The notes below the pieces were generated by a model. That model was not told the origin of the DNA. It did no database searches and was given only the letters and a program-made list of their open reading frames with translations. The position numbers and the translations under genes were made by a program. Shown one piece after another: positions 63,564 through 64,000 of a stretch of DNA of 64,000 bases. Numbering within the stretch: position 1 is the stretch's first letter; each line of letters starts with the position of its first letter. The stretch comes from Pristionchus mayeri. Lineage: Eukaryota > Nematoda > Chromadorea > Rhabditida > Neodiplogasteridae. The stretch is from NCBI GenBank assembly GCA_036245805.1, contig BTRK01000003.1, positions 16,346,464-16,410,463 on the forward strand, given 5' to 3'.

Positions 63564-64000
63564 CTACGCTCTGTATCCCTGCTGGGCGGGAGGCGCAGCG
63601 TGCACGGGCTCCGAGTAGGATGAAGTGCGAGCGGGGCAGGGGCAGTATGCGGCATCCGATCCAGGGAGTCCATCTGATCCCTGCTCTCCAGGCTGGCCAG
63701 GATATCCGTCTCTTCCGTTCTGTCCGGGTCTTCCATCCTCTCCGGGTCTTCCGTCGTTTCCGGGAGCTCCGTCCTGGCCGGGCTGCCCAGCGGGTCCCTG
63801 GGGTCCGGCTCTGCCGGGTGATCCATCTCTTCCGGCCTCTCCAGGAGTGTACTGAACTCCGGGCTTTCCGTCGGATCCGGGTCTACCAGGCTGTCCGTCT
63901 CTTCCGGGCTGTCCATCGTTTCCAGGGGCACCGGGTTGTCCGTCGCGACCGGGGTTTCCGGCGGGTCCAGAGCGGCCGGGCTGTCCGGGCTGTCCAGCGG
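63564..64000 (-). CDS. Cuticle collagen, C-terminal part (5' end beyond window)
   Basis: The open frame runs off the window edge at 64000 and ends at the stop 63564-63566. It encodes a Gly-X-Y domain of the nematode cuticle collagen type: two triplet blocks ('[19 protein letters not shown]', then '[19 protein letters not shown]' and on), separated by one short interruption ('[13 protein letters not shown]', about residues 51-63 of the visible part). After '[19 protein letters not shown]' comes a short non-collagen tail of about 27 residues. The two cysteines in the tail cross-link chains. Secreted by the hypodermis and built into the cuticle. The N-terminal furin site and first Gly-X-Y block are off-window, so the family member cannot be named. 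ORFs in the other two frames and antisense are shadows of the repeat. Confidence 0.95.
   Translation of the reverse strand, partial: AGQPGQPGRSGPAGNPGRDGQPGAPGNDGQPGRDGQPGRPGSDGKPGVQYTPGEAGRDGSPGRAGPQGPAGQPGQDGAPGNDGRPGEDGRPGQNGRDGYPGQPGEQGSDGLPGSDAAYCPCPARTSSYSEPVHAAPPAQQGYRA

Noticed and set aside
63455..63931. 158-aa minus-strand ORF and a plus-strand ORF over the collagen
   Set aside because: Both are other-frame shadows of the Gly-X-Y repeat; the true frame gives a clean collagen with the usual C-terminal tail.

Overview
The window is nuclear DNA of a nematode. It carries the 3' end of a cuticle collagen (Gly-X-Y run ending in a Tyr-Cys-Pro-Cys-Pro tail), compact multi-exon genes, and acceptor sites abutting start codons as expected for spliced-leader trans-splicing. 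Introns are filled with dispersed short motifs (TACCGTA/TACGGTA, GATCAAAGATCA, GGGGCGGGGC). The style resembles a diplogastrid such as Pristionchus, but I cannot prove the genus. Almost no gene here is one long ORF, so the gene models below were assembled exon by exon from splice sites and reading phase.

Layout. 1-1425: a GA-rich repeat element. 1477-4169 (-): WDR55-like WD40 gene, 3' end lost in the repeat. 4789-11647 (-): complete retinol-dehydrogenase-like SDR gene; its introns hold TTAA-flanked MITEs, a tRNA-Gly and a dead Tc1-like transposon. 12534-16931 (-): complete 4-hydroxyphenylpyruvate dioxygenase (392 aa), with tRNA-Gly and tRNA-Gln genes in its introns. 16932-19634: a tRNA-like gene, a 224-bp duplicate of one HPPD exon plus its tRNA-Gln, and another tRNA-Gln. 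19635-20875: apparently intact mariner. 20956-24714 (-): crotonase of the ECHDC1 type, with a 1.1-kb foldback element in an intron.

25048-32520 is accessory. It holds decayed copies of exons of the downstream MADF gene, broken up by a second inverted copy of the GA/CT element (27158-28376), a 120-bp higher-order satellite (28374-29540) and MITEs. 32520-38351 is a mariner-type element by its terminal repeats, split by a 4.2-kb non-LTR retrotransposon with a frameshifted pol ORF.

39170-50545 (-): a 20-exon gene for a 587-aa protein with two MADF (Myb/SANT-like) domains, probably a transcription regulator. It is divergent from 52270-57775 (+), a 30-exon gene for a 770-aa divergent SLC6-like membrane protein with a tRNA-Gln in one intron. 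57776-63400 contains unrecognised minus-strand exon-like segments, possibly a decayed family, and a second foldback element. 63564-64000 (-) is the collagen C-terminus.

The genes do not form an evident pathway. HPPD is tyrosine catabolism, the SDR and crotonase are probably lipid or retinoid metabolism, and the MADF protein is probably nuclear. The most unusual features are GC-AG introns in three neighbouring genes, the tRNA-Gln(CTG) units copied with flanking DNA, and the foldback and satellite families. No coherent new operon-like system was found.
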